From NCBI GenBank assembly GCA_016713865.1, contig JADJOG010000047.1, positions 131,035 through 195,034 of the forward strand: 64,000 nucleotides of DNA, read 5' to 3'. Made by a program: the position numbers and the translations under genes. Each line of letters opens with the position of its first letter. Within the stretch, counting starts at the first letter, position 1. This DNA is from Flavobacteriales bacterium. Lineage in GTDB: Bacteria > Bacteroidota > Bacteroidia > Flavobacteriales_F > PHOS-HE28. The notes beneath the pieces are model-generated. The model was given only the letters and a program-made list of their open reading frames with translations, did no database searches and was not told the DNA's origin. Positions 1-7,237 of the stretch are shown one piece after another.

Positions 1-1
1 T

Positions 2-391
2 TATGTCACCAACGCCGCTGGCTGCGTGGAGTGCCATACCAACATGGAGAAGGGAAAGAAGATCGGAGAACCCTTCGCAGGTGGATTCGCGTTCGCTTTC
101 CCAACAGGTGCCGTGCTGCGTTCGCCCAACATCACGCCGCATCCAGCCGATGGCATCGGCGCGTGGGACAAGGACCTCTTCATCGCGCGCTTCAAGCAAT
201 ACGCGGATAGCAGCTACGTGCCCCCAAAGGTGGATTGGGAGGCCGGTGATTTCCAGACCGTTATGCCGTGGATGATGTACGCAACGATGACCGATGGGGA
301 CCTCGGTGCCATCTACGACTACCTGCGGTCTGTTAAGCCAGTGGCGGGCAAGCCCGAGAGGTGGACGCAGCCTGTTGCGGCAGGGATGTAG
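2..391 (+). CDS. c-type cytochrome, C-terminal part (5' truncated by window edge)
   Basis: The frame is open from base 2 and gives about 129 residues ending in TAG. It contains one haem c attachment motif, CVECH, near the visible N-terminus. Further on is MPWMMYATMTDGDLGAIYDYL, which contains candidate methionine axial ligands and a C-terminal helix, as in class I cytochromes c. The true start and any signal peptide lie outside the window. The protein probably carries electrons in the periplasm or at the membrane, but its partner cannot be deduced. The next gene is convergent, with only 3 bases between the two stop codons. The family assignment is firm; the specific role is unknown. Confidence 0.85.
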   Translation, partial: YVTNAAGCVECHTNMEKGKKIGEPFAGGFAFAFPTGAVLRSPNITPHPADGIGAWDKDLFIARFKQYADSSYVPPKVDWEAGDFQTVMPWMMYATMTDGDLGAIYDYLRSVKPVAGKPERWTQPVAAGM

Positions 392-394
392 GCA

Positions 395-919
395 TCAGCG
401 CAGCACGCCGTATTGCACAAGGTCGAGCAAGCGGCCATCCGCCGTGCGGAAATCGCGGCGCATGACGCCCTCCTTCTCGAATCCGCAGCGCTCGAGCACG
501 GTGCAGCTCCCGATGTTCTCCGGATCAACCCTTGCGAAGACCTTTTCCATGCCGAGCTGGGAGAAGGCAAAATCGACCGCCCACATGAGCCCCATGGTGG
601 TGATGCCTTTGCGCTCGTATACACTGCCGATGAAATAGGCGGTCTCGCATTTGGGCACCGTCCAGTCGAACTCCTTGAGGAAGATCAGCCCGATTGGCGC
701 GCCGCCCTCATAGTCGCGCATGGCGAAGCAGAAGAACTCACGGTGCTTGGCGCGAGCGATCATATCCTTGATGTAGGCACGCGTGCTGCGCGGGTCGCTG
801 CAATGGGCGCAGGTAACGGGGAAGTAGGGCTGCAATCGAGCGCGCTCGCTGTCCACCAGCTTGAACAGCCCGAGGAAATCATCCTTCTCAATCGGCTCTA
901 TGATGACCGAATCGCTCAT
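395..919 (-). CDS. GNAT family N-acetyltransferase (RimJ/RimL-like)
   Basis: A 174-residue protein matching the single-domain GNAT fold of the RimJ/RimL type. The region IGSVYERKGITTMGLMWAV matches the acetyl-CoA-binding motif A area. It is followed by a typical C-terminal segment with VDPENIGSCTVLERCGFEKEG, in which Asn/Ser and the LE+CGF pattern are family hallmarks. It presumably transfers an acetyl group from acetyl-CoA to an amine of a protein or small molecule; the substrate is not identifiable. Its start codon overlaps the stop of the upstream transporter gene by 4 bases, so the two are probably translationally coupled. Confidence 0.88.
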   Translation of the reverse strand: MSDSVIIEPIEKDDFLGLFKLVDSERARLQPYFPVTCAHCSDPRSTRAYIKDMIARAKHREFFCFAMRDYEGGAPIGLIFLKEFDWTVPKCETAYFIGSVYERKGITTMGLMWAVDFAFSQLGMEKVFARVDPENIGSCTVLERCGFEKEGVMRRDFRTADGRLLDLVQYGVLR

Positions 920-1701
920 GGCTCGCTAGACTTCAGGGCAGCGGCACGCATGGCTGCGGCTTGCTCGCGGCCAAGGTATCGTTCAACCCCTGCGTGCGCG
1001 AGATAGACCAGTGGCGTGCTCAGCAGCGCGACGATGAACTTGTATGCATAGGCCGTGAGCACCATGGCCGTGCATTGCGCGAAGGTGAAGTCGCTGCGCA
1101 GGATCCAGAAGGCCATGTAGGTGACCACCACGCTATCGATGAGCTGGCTGATAAGCGTGCTGCCGGTGGCGCGCAGCCAGATGCGCTTGTCGCCGGTGAA
1201 CCGCTTGATGGCGCGGAAGCTGAAGGCGTCAACGAGCTGGCCCACCACGAATGCGCTGAGCGATCCGATGATGATGTTCATGCCCTGCCCGAAGATCCCC
1301 GCGAACGCCGCTTGCATATCGGGAACGCCTTTATCCGAATTCATGCCCAGCCAGAAATCGGCGGGCGGCATGCCGATGGCGAACCACATGACAATGAAAG
1401 CGAAAGCGATGAGCGCGGTGGTGAGCAGGGTAATGAAGCGCACGCCGCGCACGCCGTAGTAGTCGTTCACCACATCGGTGAGGATGAAGACGATGGGCCA
1501 AGGCAGCACGCCCACGCTGAGCACGAAGTTCAAGTGCTCCTGGCCGAGCAGGGTGAAGTCGGCCTTCGCGAAGCCGAAGACGCTCTCCAGCTGGAAGAGC
1601 TTCACGCCGATCATCTCCGCCAGCAGCGCGTTGGCCGCGAAGAAGCCGCCGAGCACGAGGAAGAGGCGCGTGGCCTTGTCGGAGAGGATGGAGTGTATCA
1701 C
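916..1701 (-). CDS. yhhQ: queuosine precursor transporter (YhhQ/VUT family)
   Basis: A 261-residue, multi-pass membrane protein with about six hydrophobic segments. Family features include FILTDVVNDYYGVRGVR early in the protein and a later LISQLIDSVVVTYMAFW. The family takes up queuosine precursors such as preQ0 or preQ1 for tRNA modification. The epoxyqueuosine reductase gene queG lies in the same window (25.2 kb), which fits a queuosine-using organism but is not operon evidence. It overlaps both neighbours by 4 bases, in a MOSC-transporter-GNAT operon. No preQ1 riboswitch was seen, and its start is embedded in the upstream gene's end. Confidence 0.88.
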   Translation of the reverse strand: MIHSILSDKATRLFLVLGGFFAANALLAEMIGVKLFQLESVFGFAKADFTLLGQEHLNFVLSVGVLPWPIVFILTDVVNDYYGVRGVRFITLLTTALIAFAFIVMWFAIGMPPADFWLGMNSDKGVPDMQAAFAGIFGQGMNIIIGSLSAFVVGQLVDAFSFRAIKRFTGDKRIWLRATGSTLISQLIDSVVVTYMAFWILRSDFTFAQCTAMVLTAYAYKFIVALLSTPLVYLAHAGVERYLGREQAAAMRAAALKSSEP

Positions 1702-2495
1702 GGGGTGACAAGATCGCCCACGCGCACCATATCACCCGTTATGCCCATCGCGTTCATCCCGAACATCACTTTCCCATTCACCGAGCGATAGCTGGCCAGC
1801 GTGCGCAGCGGCTCTTTCCCGCGCTCACCCGTCAGCTGATCGGTGGTGGTGATCACGCAGCGCGCGCAAGGCTTCACCAAGCTGAATCGCGCTGCGCCTA
1901 TGGCAATGCTTGTCCATGCATCTTCTTGGAATGGCGCGCCTCCAGCGATCACCAGATTCGGCCGGAAGCGGTTCATCGGCACAGGAGATTCGAGCCTGGT
2001 GTTCAAGTCGTCCAACGAGGCTTGTGAGACGATCAGGTAGGGGAAGCCATCGCTCAGTGATGTGCCGCCGCTCGCATACTTCGCATCCACGGGTCGATGC
2101 GCCGCATCCGGCATGAAGACCAATGAGCAGGTGATGCCGAGCTTCTCCGCGAACCAGGCGCTCACCGCCATCGGCGCGTGCAGCACTTCCACGGCATCGC
2201 TCCATACCAGCACACGTTTCGATTCTCCGGCATCCACCGCCCACGGCAGGTCGATGCGATCGCCATCGCGCACATCGGTCACGGTGAAGCCATTTGGCGA
2301 TGGTGCGCAATGCAAGCAGGCCATGGCAAACACTTCACGCTGCGAAATGAATCGTCCATCGGCATCCACCAGCATCCAGCGTCTGTCGTGCGCGAAGCCG
2401 CGATCGGTCATGCGGGCTTCATTCAAGGTGAAGCCACCCAGCGATTTGATAGGGTAGATATGGATGGAGGCGAGAGACAACTTCATGCTGTGCAC
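1698..2495 (-). CDS. MOSC domain protein with N-terminal beta-barrel domain (YcbX-like)
   Basis: A 265-residue protein. The N-terminus (IHIYPIKSLGG near residues 11-21) matches the MOSC N-terminal beta-barrel domain, and the C-terminal half matches the MOSC domain. The conserved cysteine lies in KPCARCVITT, near residue 212. MOSC proteins bind molybdenum-cofactor sulfur or act in N-hydroxylated base reduction (YcbX/mARC type); the substrate here is unknown. A second ATG three codons downstream (base 2486) is an equally good start. It is the first gene of a three-gene operon with 4-base overlaps. The 380-base gap upstream contains two copies of a dispersed-type repeat. Confidence 0.85.
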   Translation of the reverse strand: MHSMKLSLASIHIYPIKSLGGFTLNEARMTDRGFAHDRRWMLVDADGRFISQREVFAMACLHCAPSPNGFTVTDVRDGDRIDLPWAVDAGESKRVLVWSDAVEVLHAPMAVSAWFAEKLGITCSLVFMPDAAHRPVDAKYASGGTSLSDGFPYLIVSQASLDDLNTRLESPVPMNRFRPNLVIAGGAPFQEDAWTSIAIGAARFSLVKPCARCVITTTDQLTGERGKEPLRTLASYRSVNGKVMFGMNAMGITGDMVRVGDLVTP

Positions 2496-2523
2496 CGGTC
2501 TTCGGAAAGCGCCTGGCGGCGCT

Positions 2524-2672
2524 CGCGGCTCAAATCAAACCACGGATGCACACCGATTGTCACGGATAAGCTCACCCTGTCCAGATTGATGCTCAACTGC
2601 GATTCGAACTTGTGAGCTTGAGCGTGCATTCATCAGTGGTTGCTTATTCCTCTTTGATCGGTGGGCCTGGCC
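2524..2672. repeat. direct repeat copy 1 (AACCACGGAT-type dispersed repeat)
   Basis: Intergenic sequence containing CAAACCACGGATGCACACC followed by CACGGATAAGCTCA, TTGATGCTC, GCGTGCAT and CATCAGTGGTT. The same ordered blocks recur in the copy starting at 2679. The spacing between copies is about 155 bases and they have clearly diverged. No ORF or terminal inverted repeats were seen. The gap between the flanking genes (2496-2875) holds essentially only these two copies. Confidence 0.7.
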
Positions 2673-2678
2673 GCGTAA

Positions 2679-2856
2679 CGCGGCTCAAGTCAAACCACGG
2701 ATTCACACCGATAGACACGGATAAGCTCAATCGGTCCATTTGATGCTCCTCTGCGTTTCGAGCTTGCGAGCGTGCATTTCATCCGTGCTGATGTCAGTGC
2801 GAGGCTTTGCGAAGCACCGTGTGCATCAGTGGTTCGTTCTTGTTGCTACCCGGTGG
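2679..2856. repeat. direct repeat copy 2 (AACCACGGAT-type dispersed repeat)
   Basis: Second copy of the unit beginning at 2524. It has CAAACCACGGATTCACACC, CACGGATAAGCTCA, TTGATGCTC, GCGTGCAT and, after an insertion of about 40 bases, CATCAGTGGTT. The insertion contains GTGCTGATGTCAGTG. The copy ends about 20 bases from the stop codon of the five-haem cytochrome gene. Confidence 0.7.
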
Positions 2857-2875
2857 CCTATGCAAGAACCTCGAC

Positions 2876-4813
2876 CTATGGCCGCAGTATGCGCTTGATC
2901 ACCTCTTCGCCATCGATGCGCATGCGGATGAAGTAGGTGCCAGCCGTATCGGTCAATCGCAGTCGCAAGCCTTGGCTTGTGCGCTGTTGGTCGAAGCGTG
3001 CTAACGCGCCACGCGCATCATGCACCGATAGCAGCGTGAGGCTTGTCGCGCTTTCCGCCGTGATCGACACCCAGCCATCGGTTGTCGGGTTCGGTGCTAC
3101 GCGCACGCGATCAGCCGCGGGTGCCGCGATGCCAGCCGGACCGAGGAAGAGCGAATCGGCCGCCACCAACGATGGCGAGCGATCACTGGCCTCGAGCATG
3201 TCGCGGAAGGCATCGATTTCCGGATGGCTGTAGCTGAACATCTCCTGGTTCCATGCTGGAGGCACGGGTTGGTACCAGACCCGGGCGAATGCATGCAGCG
3301 CATCAGACACGCCAGTGATCGGAATGTGAAAGCGCACCACATCGGCGCCGGTTCCTTCATCGCCGAAGGCATTGCGGTTGAAGTCGATGTCGCTCGCGGG
3401 AACGCCTGCCACACGTGTGGTGTCGTATGCGAAATGCGTGCTGGTGAATCCGACCGGTGCCAAACGGTTGTCCTTGATCGGTTCCTTGGCGCGCTCGAGC
3501 ACGGTGGTGGGGTCGCCGTTCACATCGCCCATCACCATCTCGTAGATCTGCACCTGATCGCTGCTCGTGATCACATCGTAATACGGTTCATAGGGCGAAT
3601 CGTGGCCTTCCACCTCATCGGCGCTGTTCAGCAAGCCGCTCTTGAAAACGGTGTCGCCCTCGGCGGTGAGCACGATGAACTCAATGAATGCGCGACGCGA
3701 AGGATAGCCGCTGGGGAAGCGGTGTCCGGCCTTGTTGTCAAGTCGCAGGGCGAAATAGGCGGTGTCGTCCGTCCGGTGATCAAGCGTGAGCGCGATGTCG
3801 AGCGTGTGCTGCGCGAGCATGCGCCGCGTGCGCGCGAGCGTGCTATCGAATTGCGTATCGGATGCCGGTATCGCGAGCGCTGCGCGGTTCTGCTTCAGCA
3901 GGCGCAGCATGTGCTCGTTGCCCCCGACCAGGTGATGCAGGCCGAAGGGCGATTGCGGATTCAGGAAGGGGTACTCCGCGGCGAGCAGGATGCCGTCGTT
4001 GATGCGAGGCATGTGGCAGGTGTTGCACTGCGTGCCGTTCGCGCTGTAAACGCTGTTGAGCCACTCATGGTAGGTGGCCTGCTCCACGAAATGATCGCCA
4101 GTGAGGTTGCCTTCGAGGTCGGCCGTCTCTGTGACGAGCGTGTGGCAGCCCGCGCACGCTTTGCTGTTCACGATGTGGCTGCCATAAGTCGGCCTGAAGC
4201 GCACGAAGAACTCCATGATCGCCGGATTGATCTGGTCATCGGCATAGGGTCCATACACGCGTGCAGAATCGAATTCCAGTTCGCCGCTGAAGAATGTGCC
4301 TGCCGTGGCCTCGCTCTGCATGTGGCAACTCAGGCAGCTCACGCCATCGAGGCCAAGCACGCTCGTATCCAGATGCGCCAATGTGAAAGGCGGATGGCCC
4401 ATCATGCGCTCCTCGTGCATGCCCAAGGGCGCGTGGCAGCTCAAGCATTTGTTCTGGAGCGCTCCGGCATGCGCGGGATTCACAAGCGACTCATGGCGGA
4501 TTTTGGCGCGGAAGAAAGGGTCGCGCGCGCTGTTGGCCATCATGGTGCTTCGCCAATCGTCGGCTACATTCACGTCACGCCCCTGCCCATCGATACTCGC
4601 GATTCCCTGCGGATCGAAGCCATGGCAGCCCGCGCAGCGGCCCGATGTGGCGAAGTAGGTGCTGATCACCACCGGCAGGCTATCGGCGCTGCGCATCATG
4701 GCGAGTTCCAAGCGCCCGTGGGGCCCTGCTATGGGGCGCACCGCGAAGTCCCACGCCGTGAGCAAGAGCACCAGGCCCACGGCCAAGCTGATCACGATAC
4801 CCGTCTTGTTCAT
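2876..4813 (-). CDS. five-haem c-type cytochrome with C-terminal T9SS sorting domain
   Basis: A 645-residue protein. It has an N-terminal hydrophobic segment (residues about 5-22) and then five CxxCH haem motifs: CAGCH, CLSCH, CLSCH, CAGCH and CNTCH, all in roughly the first 270 residues. Spaced histidines that could be distal ligands are present. The middle part has no recognised catalytic signature. The last 75 residues begin VRVAPNPTTDGWVSI and end FIRMRIDGEEVIKRILRP, the form of a type A T9SS sorting domain, so the mature protein is probably exported to the cell surface. The ATG at 4813 is preferred over an upstream TTG because a -7-like box lies just before it. A role in surface redox chemistry is inference. 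Confidence 0.8.
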   Translation of the reverse strand: MNKTGIVISLAVGLVLLLTAWDFAVRPIAGPHGRLELAMMRSADSLPVVISTYFATSGRCAGCHGFDPQGIASIDGQGRDVNVADDWRSTMMANSARDPFFRAKIRHESLVNPAHAGALQNKCLSCHAPLGMHEERMMGHPPFTLAHLDTSVLGLDGVSCLSCHMQSEATAGTFFSGELEFDSARVYGPYADDQINPAIMEFFVRFRPTYGSHIVNSKACAGCHTLVTETADLEGNLTGDHFVEQATYHEWLNSVYSANGTQCNTCHMPRINDGILLAAEYPFLNPQSPFGLHHLVGGNEHMLRLLKQNRAALAIPASDTQFDSTLARTRRMLAQHTLDIALTLDHRTDDTAYFALRLDNKAGHRFPSGYPSRRAFIEFIVLTAEGDTVFKSGLLNSADEVEGHDSPYEPYYDVITSSDQVQIYEMVMGDVNGDPTTVLERAKEPIKDNRLAPVGFTSTHFAYDTTRVAGVPASDIDFNRNAFGDEGTGADVVRFHIPITGVSDALHAFARVWYQPVPPAWNQEMFSYSHPEIDAFRDMLEASDRSPSLVAADSLFLGPAGIAAPAADRVRVAPNPTTDGWVSITAESATSLTLLSVHDARGALARFDQQRTSQGLRLRLTDTAGTYFIRMRIDGEEVIKRILRP

Positions 4814-4824
4814 CTCCAAGCGCC

Positions 4825-4832
4825 GCAAGGTA
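4825..4832 (-). promoter_or_regulatory. -7-like box TACCTTGC upstream of the five-haem cytochrome gene
   Basis: Read on the minus strand, TACCTTGC lies 11 bases before the ATG at 4813. It resembles the Bacteroidota -7 consensus TAnnTTTG with changes at the last positions. No clear -33 TTG was found. Weak support on its own. Confidence 0.35.
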
Positions 4833-4963
4833 GAAGGCCGTCATATCGCCGAAGGCCCTGATACTTGTCAGGATGGAACACCTGTGCCCACGCACGGTTC
4901 GTGATCCAACCCGCGTTGTGGGAAGTTGACAGCTCTTGGCACATGCCCATGCTGCAGCCCGGG

Positions 4964-4971
4964 TACTTTCG
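4964..4971 (+). promoter_or_regulatory. -7 box TACTTTCG, 4 bases before start codon
   Basis: TACTTTCG followed by CACC and then the ATG at 4976. The spacing puts the predicted transcription start at or next to the start codon, so the mRNA would be leaderless. The same arrangement recurs at ruvB, queG, the sirtuin gene, deoC and the aldehyde dehydrogenase gene. No TTG was found at the usual -33 distance. Confidence 0.55.
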
Positions 4972-4975
4972 CACC

Positions 4976-6643
4976 ATGCGTTCGCTTCTGCTTTTCATCG
5001 GCCTGGCCTCGTCTCTTCACTTCTTCGCGCAAGGCGCCGAGCCCTTCGTCGATTATTGGGATGCGAAACGGGGCATCAAGAAGAGCGAGGGCCTCATGGT
5101 GAATGGCCGCGAGTGGGGCGAGTGGAAATTCTACGACCGCGAAGGGCGCCTGATCGAGCATAGCGATTATAAAGCGGGTGAGCGTGATGGCCGTGTGCAC
5201 ATCTATTACCCCGGGTCGGTGCCCGGGGCAGGCTCCCCCCAATTGCAGCACGATGGCTTCATGCGCCGCGGCGTTCAGGACAGCACCATCACCAGCTACT
5301 ACATGAGCGGCACGGTCATGGAGCGCGGGGCGTACAAGAAGGGCGTGAAGGAAGGCGCGTGGGAATACTTCCATCCCGATGGCAAGCCCATGCTGAAAGA
5401 GCGCTGGAGCAACGGCATCGTGATAGTCACCGATGCATGGGAGCGCGACGGCGCGCAATCCGTGAAGCAGGGCGATGGCGTGCTGCGCATCCATTTTGCC
5501 AGCGGCGCGCTTAGCGAAGAGAAGCACTACAAGGCCGGCGTGCCCGATGGCATGCAAACGGAGTACTGGCCGGCCGGCAACATCCGATCGCAAGGGCCAT
5601 GCACCGGCGGCTTGCGCAACGGCTTGTGGAAGTGGTTCGGCAGCAACAGCAAGCCCGAGAAAGAGGCGGCCTACCTCGCGGGCAGATTGCACGGCACCTA
5701 CGCGGTGTACCGTTCCGATGGTTCGGTTGATGTGCAGGGTTGGCATAAGGCAGATAAGAAGGATAGCCTGTGGACCTGGTACAACTCGGCTGGCAAGCCC
5801 GAGATGAGCGGCCCATTCAAGGAGGATCTGCGCGAGGGCACTTGGAAGCATTGGCACCTCAATGGCCAGTTGCAGAGCACCGGAGCCTACAAAGCCGATC
5901 AGGAGCAGGACGAATGGGTGTACTACTACGAGGGCGGGCAGCTCTGGCGGAAAGGCGCATTCAACCAAGGGCAGAAGACCGGCATCTGGACCACCCGCTT
6001 TGAGAAAGGGCAGAAGCTGCAAGAAGGCCCGTATGTGAATGGCAAAGAAGATGGCCTGTGGCAGAGCTGGTTCGAGAACGGCAAGCTCAAGGCCGAAGGC
6101 AGCTTCGCGCAAGGGCGCATGAACGGCCTATGGAAAGGCTACTTCCCCGATGGCAGCCCGGATTACCAAGGCAACTACAAAGACGACCAGAAGCATGGCG
6201 CGTGGAAACTCTTCTTCGATCCCGGCGAAGGCAAGATCAGCGGTGGAAGGGTGCGCGAAGAAGGAAGCTATGCAGATGGCCGCAAAAACGGTCGCTGGGT
6301 GGCTTACAGCGTGAATGGGTTGCCGATCAGCGATGGACTCTTTGCCAATGGCACGCCAACGGGCAAGTGGATCTACTTCGACGATGCCGGCGTGAAGATG
6401 CGCGAGCAGGAACTCCTCAACGGCGATCCGCACGGCAACTGCAAGGTGTATGATCAGCGCGGCCGCGTGGTGCAGGAGATGAACTACCGCAACGGCCGCT
6501 TGCACGGCACCAGCACCACCTACGATCGAAACGGCAAGCCTGTGAGGTCGGTTGAGTACGAGGATGGGCAGATCAAGAAAGCCGAGCCTCCGAAGGGCCA
6601 GCCGCAGCAGAGGGGAGGTGCAGTGCCGGGGGGGAGGAGGTAG
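4976..6643 (+). CDS. secreted YwqK/MORN-type repeat protein
   Basis: A 555-residue protein starting MRSLLLFIGLASSLHFFAQG, a clean signal peptide. An upstream in-frame ATG at 4865 would bury the signal, so 4976 is preferred, and the -7-like box agrees. The rest is about 20 repeats of roughly 23 residues with the pattern G-x-W-x-x-Y/W ... G-K-x-x-x-x-G-x-Y, characteristic of the YwqK (often named 'antitoxin') and MORN-like families. The database name 'antitoxin' has little functional meaning in this setting and there is no toxin gene beside it. The C-terminus is Gln/Gly/Pro-rich and has no T9SS domain. It is probably periplasmic or surface-located; function unknown. Confidence 0.82.
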   Translation: MRSLLLFIGLASSLHFFAQGAEPFVDYWDAKRGIKKSEGLMVNGREWGEWKFYDREGRLIEHSDYKAGERDGRVHIYYPGSVPGAGSPQLQHDGFMRRGVQDSTITSYYMSGTVMERGAYKKGVKEGAWEYFHPDGKPMLKERWSNGIVIVTDAWERDGAQSVKQGDGVLRIHFASGALSEEKHYKAGVPDGMQTEYWPAGNIRSQGPCTGGLRNGLWKWFGSNSKPEKEAAYLAGRLHGTYAVYRSDGSVDVQGWHKADKKDSLWTWYNSAGKPEMSGPFKEDLREGTWKHWHLNGQLQSTGAYKADQEQDEWVYYYEGGQLWRKGAFNQGQKTGIWTTRFEKGQKLQEGPYVNGKEDGLWQSWFENGKLKAEGSFAQGRMNGLWKGYFPDGSPDYQGNYKDDQKHGAWKLFFDPGEGKISGGRVREEGSYADGRKNGRWVAYSVNGLPISDGLFANGTPTGKWIYFDDAGVKMREQELLNGDPHGNCKVYDQRGRVVQEMNYRNGRLHGTSTTYDRNGKPVRSVEYEDGQIKKAEPPKGQPQQRGGAVPGGRR

Positions 6644-6684
6644 AGAGGAGTAACCGTGATGGCGGCCTGTTTGCCATCAAACCC

Positions 6685-6692
6685 TACATTCG
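6685..6692 (+). promoter_or_regulatory. -7-like box TACATTCG for the rimP-nusA-infB operon
   Basis: TACATTCG (TAnnTTCG form) lies 74 bases before the rimP ATG. A transcript starting a few bases downstream would contain the hairpin at 6716-6735 in its leader. No well-placed -33 element was seen. Confidence 0.4.
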
Positions 6693-6715
6693 CACCCGAA
6701 AGTCGGCGGAAGAGG

Positions 6716-6738
6716 AAGAGGGGACCGCCCCTCTTTTT
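6716..6738 (+). terminator. intrinsic terminator or attenuator hairpin before rimP
   Basis: A perfect 8-bp stem, AAGAGGGG/CCCCTCTT, with a 4-base ACCG loop, immediately followed by three more T residues (five in a row counting the stem end). It lies 72 bases after the stop of the repeat-protein gene and 28 bases before the rimP ATG. It could terminate the upstream transcript or, if transcription starts near 6696, act as an attenuator in the rimP-nusA-infB leader. Confidence 0.65.
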
Positions 6739-6766
6739 GTTGAAGCCCCTTGAGGTACAGGAGTTC

Positions 6767-7228
6767 ATGATCACTGAAGCCACCGTGCAAGCCATCGTAG
6801 AGCGCCATTTGGAAGGCACCACGCACTTCCTCGTGGCCGTTGAGTTGCGCCCTGGCAAACTGGTGGTGGAGGTTGATAACGACCGTGCCATCACCCTGAA
6901 CGAACTAGCCACGCTGAACAAGGCCGTTCGCGAAGAACTGGGCCCCGAGGCCGACGACATCGAGATGCAGTTCAGCAGCCCGGGCATGGGCCGCCCCTTC
7001 AAGGTGATGCGCCAATACCAGAAGCACATCGGTCGCATCGTCGATATCACCCTTAACGATGGCAGCGCCCTGCACGGGCAGCTCGCCTCGATCAATGGCA
7101 GCACCTTGGCCTTGCGCATCCAGCATCCGCCCAAGGTGAAAGGCCGCCTACCGAAACTGGACGAGGACACCACTACGGTGCCCCTCGCCGACATCAAGAG
7201 CACCAAAGCAACCATCACGTTCAACTGA
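6767..7228 (+). CDS. rimP: ribosome maturation factor RimP
   Basis: A 153-residue protein. The start MITEATVQAIVERHLEGT at 6767 matches RimP N-termini; the frame is open further upstream but that extension is arginine-rich and unlike the family. The central DDIEMQFSSPGMGRPFK matches the conserved RimP SSPGLxRPL region, which is followed by the C-terminal SH3-like domain (GRIVDITLNDGSALHGQL). RimP helps assemble the 30S subunit. It is the first gene of rimP-nusA-infB, a gene order conserved across bacteria, with 9 bases to nusA. Confidence 0.95.
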   Translation: MITEATVQAIVERHLEGTTHFLVAVELRPGKLVVEVDNDRAITLNELATLNKAVREELGPEADDIEMQFSSPGMGRPFKVMRQYQKHIGRIVDITLNDGSALHGQLASINGSTLALRIQHPPKVKGRLPKLDEDTTTVPLADIKSTKATITFN

Positions 7229-7237
7229 TCCCTGGCC

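Noticed and set aside
1690..2520. preQ1 riboswitch before the queuosine-precursor transporter
   Set aside because: The transporter start is inside the preceding gene and no compact pseudoknot-like sequence was seen there or before the MOSC gene.
4976..6643. Toxin-antitoxin locus suggested by the YwqK antitoxin family name
   Set aside because: The protein has a signal peptide and long MORN-like repeats, and no toxin candidate adjoins it.
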